Assembly: GCA_937959275.1 (NCBI GenBank)
Contig: CALGLU010000008.1
Span: 1 to 64,000, forward strand
Direction of reading: 5' to 3'
Length of the DNA stretch: 64,000 bases
Source: an uncultured Saprospiraceae bacterium
GTDB taxonomy: Bacteria; Bacteroidota; Bacteroidia; Chitinophagales; Saprospiraceae
Shown in pieces: positions 63,995 to 64,000 of this stretch. The translations under genes and the position numbers were made by a program. The notes under the pieces were generated by a model. The model made no database searches. It was not told where the DNA came from and worked only from the letters and a program-made list of their open reading frames with translations. Position 1 is the stretch's first letter; every line of letters begins with the position of its first letter.

Positions 63995-64000
63995 AAGTAA

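Overview
The window looks like a chromosomal segment of a Bacteroidota bacterium, most likely from the Saprospiria (Saprospiraceae-like). The DNA is AT-rich and genes show few Shine-Dalgarno sites. Several families are typical of the phylum: DUF4249, the FISUMP domain, DUF4175/BatA/DUF4159, and the uppS-bamA-ompH order. The paired PSD1/DUF1501 genes are common in Saprospiraceae and Planctomycetes. This placement is an inference from gene content only.

Layout. 1-138 is the 3' end of a group II intron (domains V and VI). 272-5175 holds an omega-amidase, an alanine/serine-glyoxylate aminotransferase and a large FAD/Fe-S 2-hydroxyacid dehydrogenase. 5.2-8.3 kb holds a small protein, palindromic repeats, an RsmI-like methyltransferase and a shortened sugar isomerase. 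8.3-10.2 kb is an AT-rich pair: a papain-like protease and an unknown helical protein. 10.5-17.2 kb is housekeeping: aat-clpS (N-degron pathway), a peroxiredoxin, EamA, O-methyltransferase, SsuD-like, Na+/solute symporter and trmB. 17.2-18.8 kb is a MITE-like element followed by a tight two-gene cassette whose second gene has a three-TM domain resembling the YEATS-associated YLATT domain, fused to a winged helix; it is the best candidate here for an uncharacterised signalling or conflict system. 18.8-25.6 kb carries FISUMP and DUF4249 surface proteins and the PSD1/DUF1501 pair. 25.8-34.3 kb carries small stress and metabolic genes, a cupredoxin-like tandem repeat protein, an AraC regulator, a kinase, a site-2 protease, an acyl-CoA dehydrogenase and a TPR protein.

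34.5-38.7 kb is a probable island beside tRNA-Arg(CCU). The tRNA 3' tail and its flank are repeated as a composite direct repeat 1.45 kb downstream. The interval beyond holds a DarT-DarG ADP-ribosylation toxin-antitoxin pair, a possible 34-residue membrane protein and a second MITE-like element. 38.8-49.3 kb is a long colinear run: TldD-like, PmbA-like, DUF4159, MoxR ATPase, DUF58, BatA-like, DUF4175-like and a membrane protein. The last six belong to the phylum's Bat-type envelope cluster.

49.3-53.1 kb holds a secreted M23 peptidase, an SCP2 protein and an AidB/DmdC-like acyl-CoA dehydrogenase. 53.2-54.9 kb is a REP/RAYT-type module: a single-domain Y1 transposase surrounded by palindromic repeats and a 48-bp tandem array. 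Then come an S9 peptidase, a 141-bp tandem repeat, and a 264-bp tandem repeat whose copies each end in an intrinsic-terminator hairpin kept paired by G-U changes (possible small RNAs). The right end is a nucleoside hydrolase, ompH/skp, bamA and uppS, the core envelope-assembly genes.
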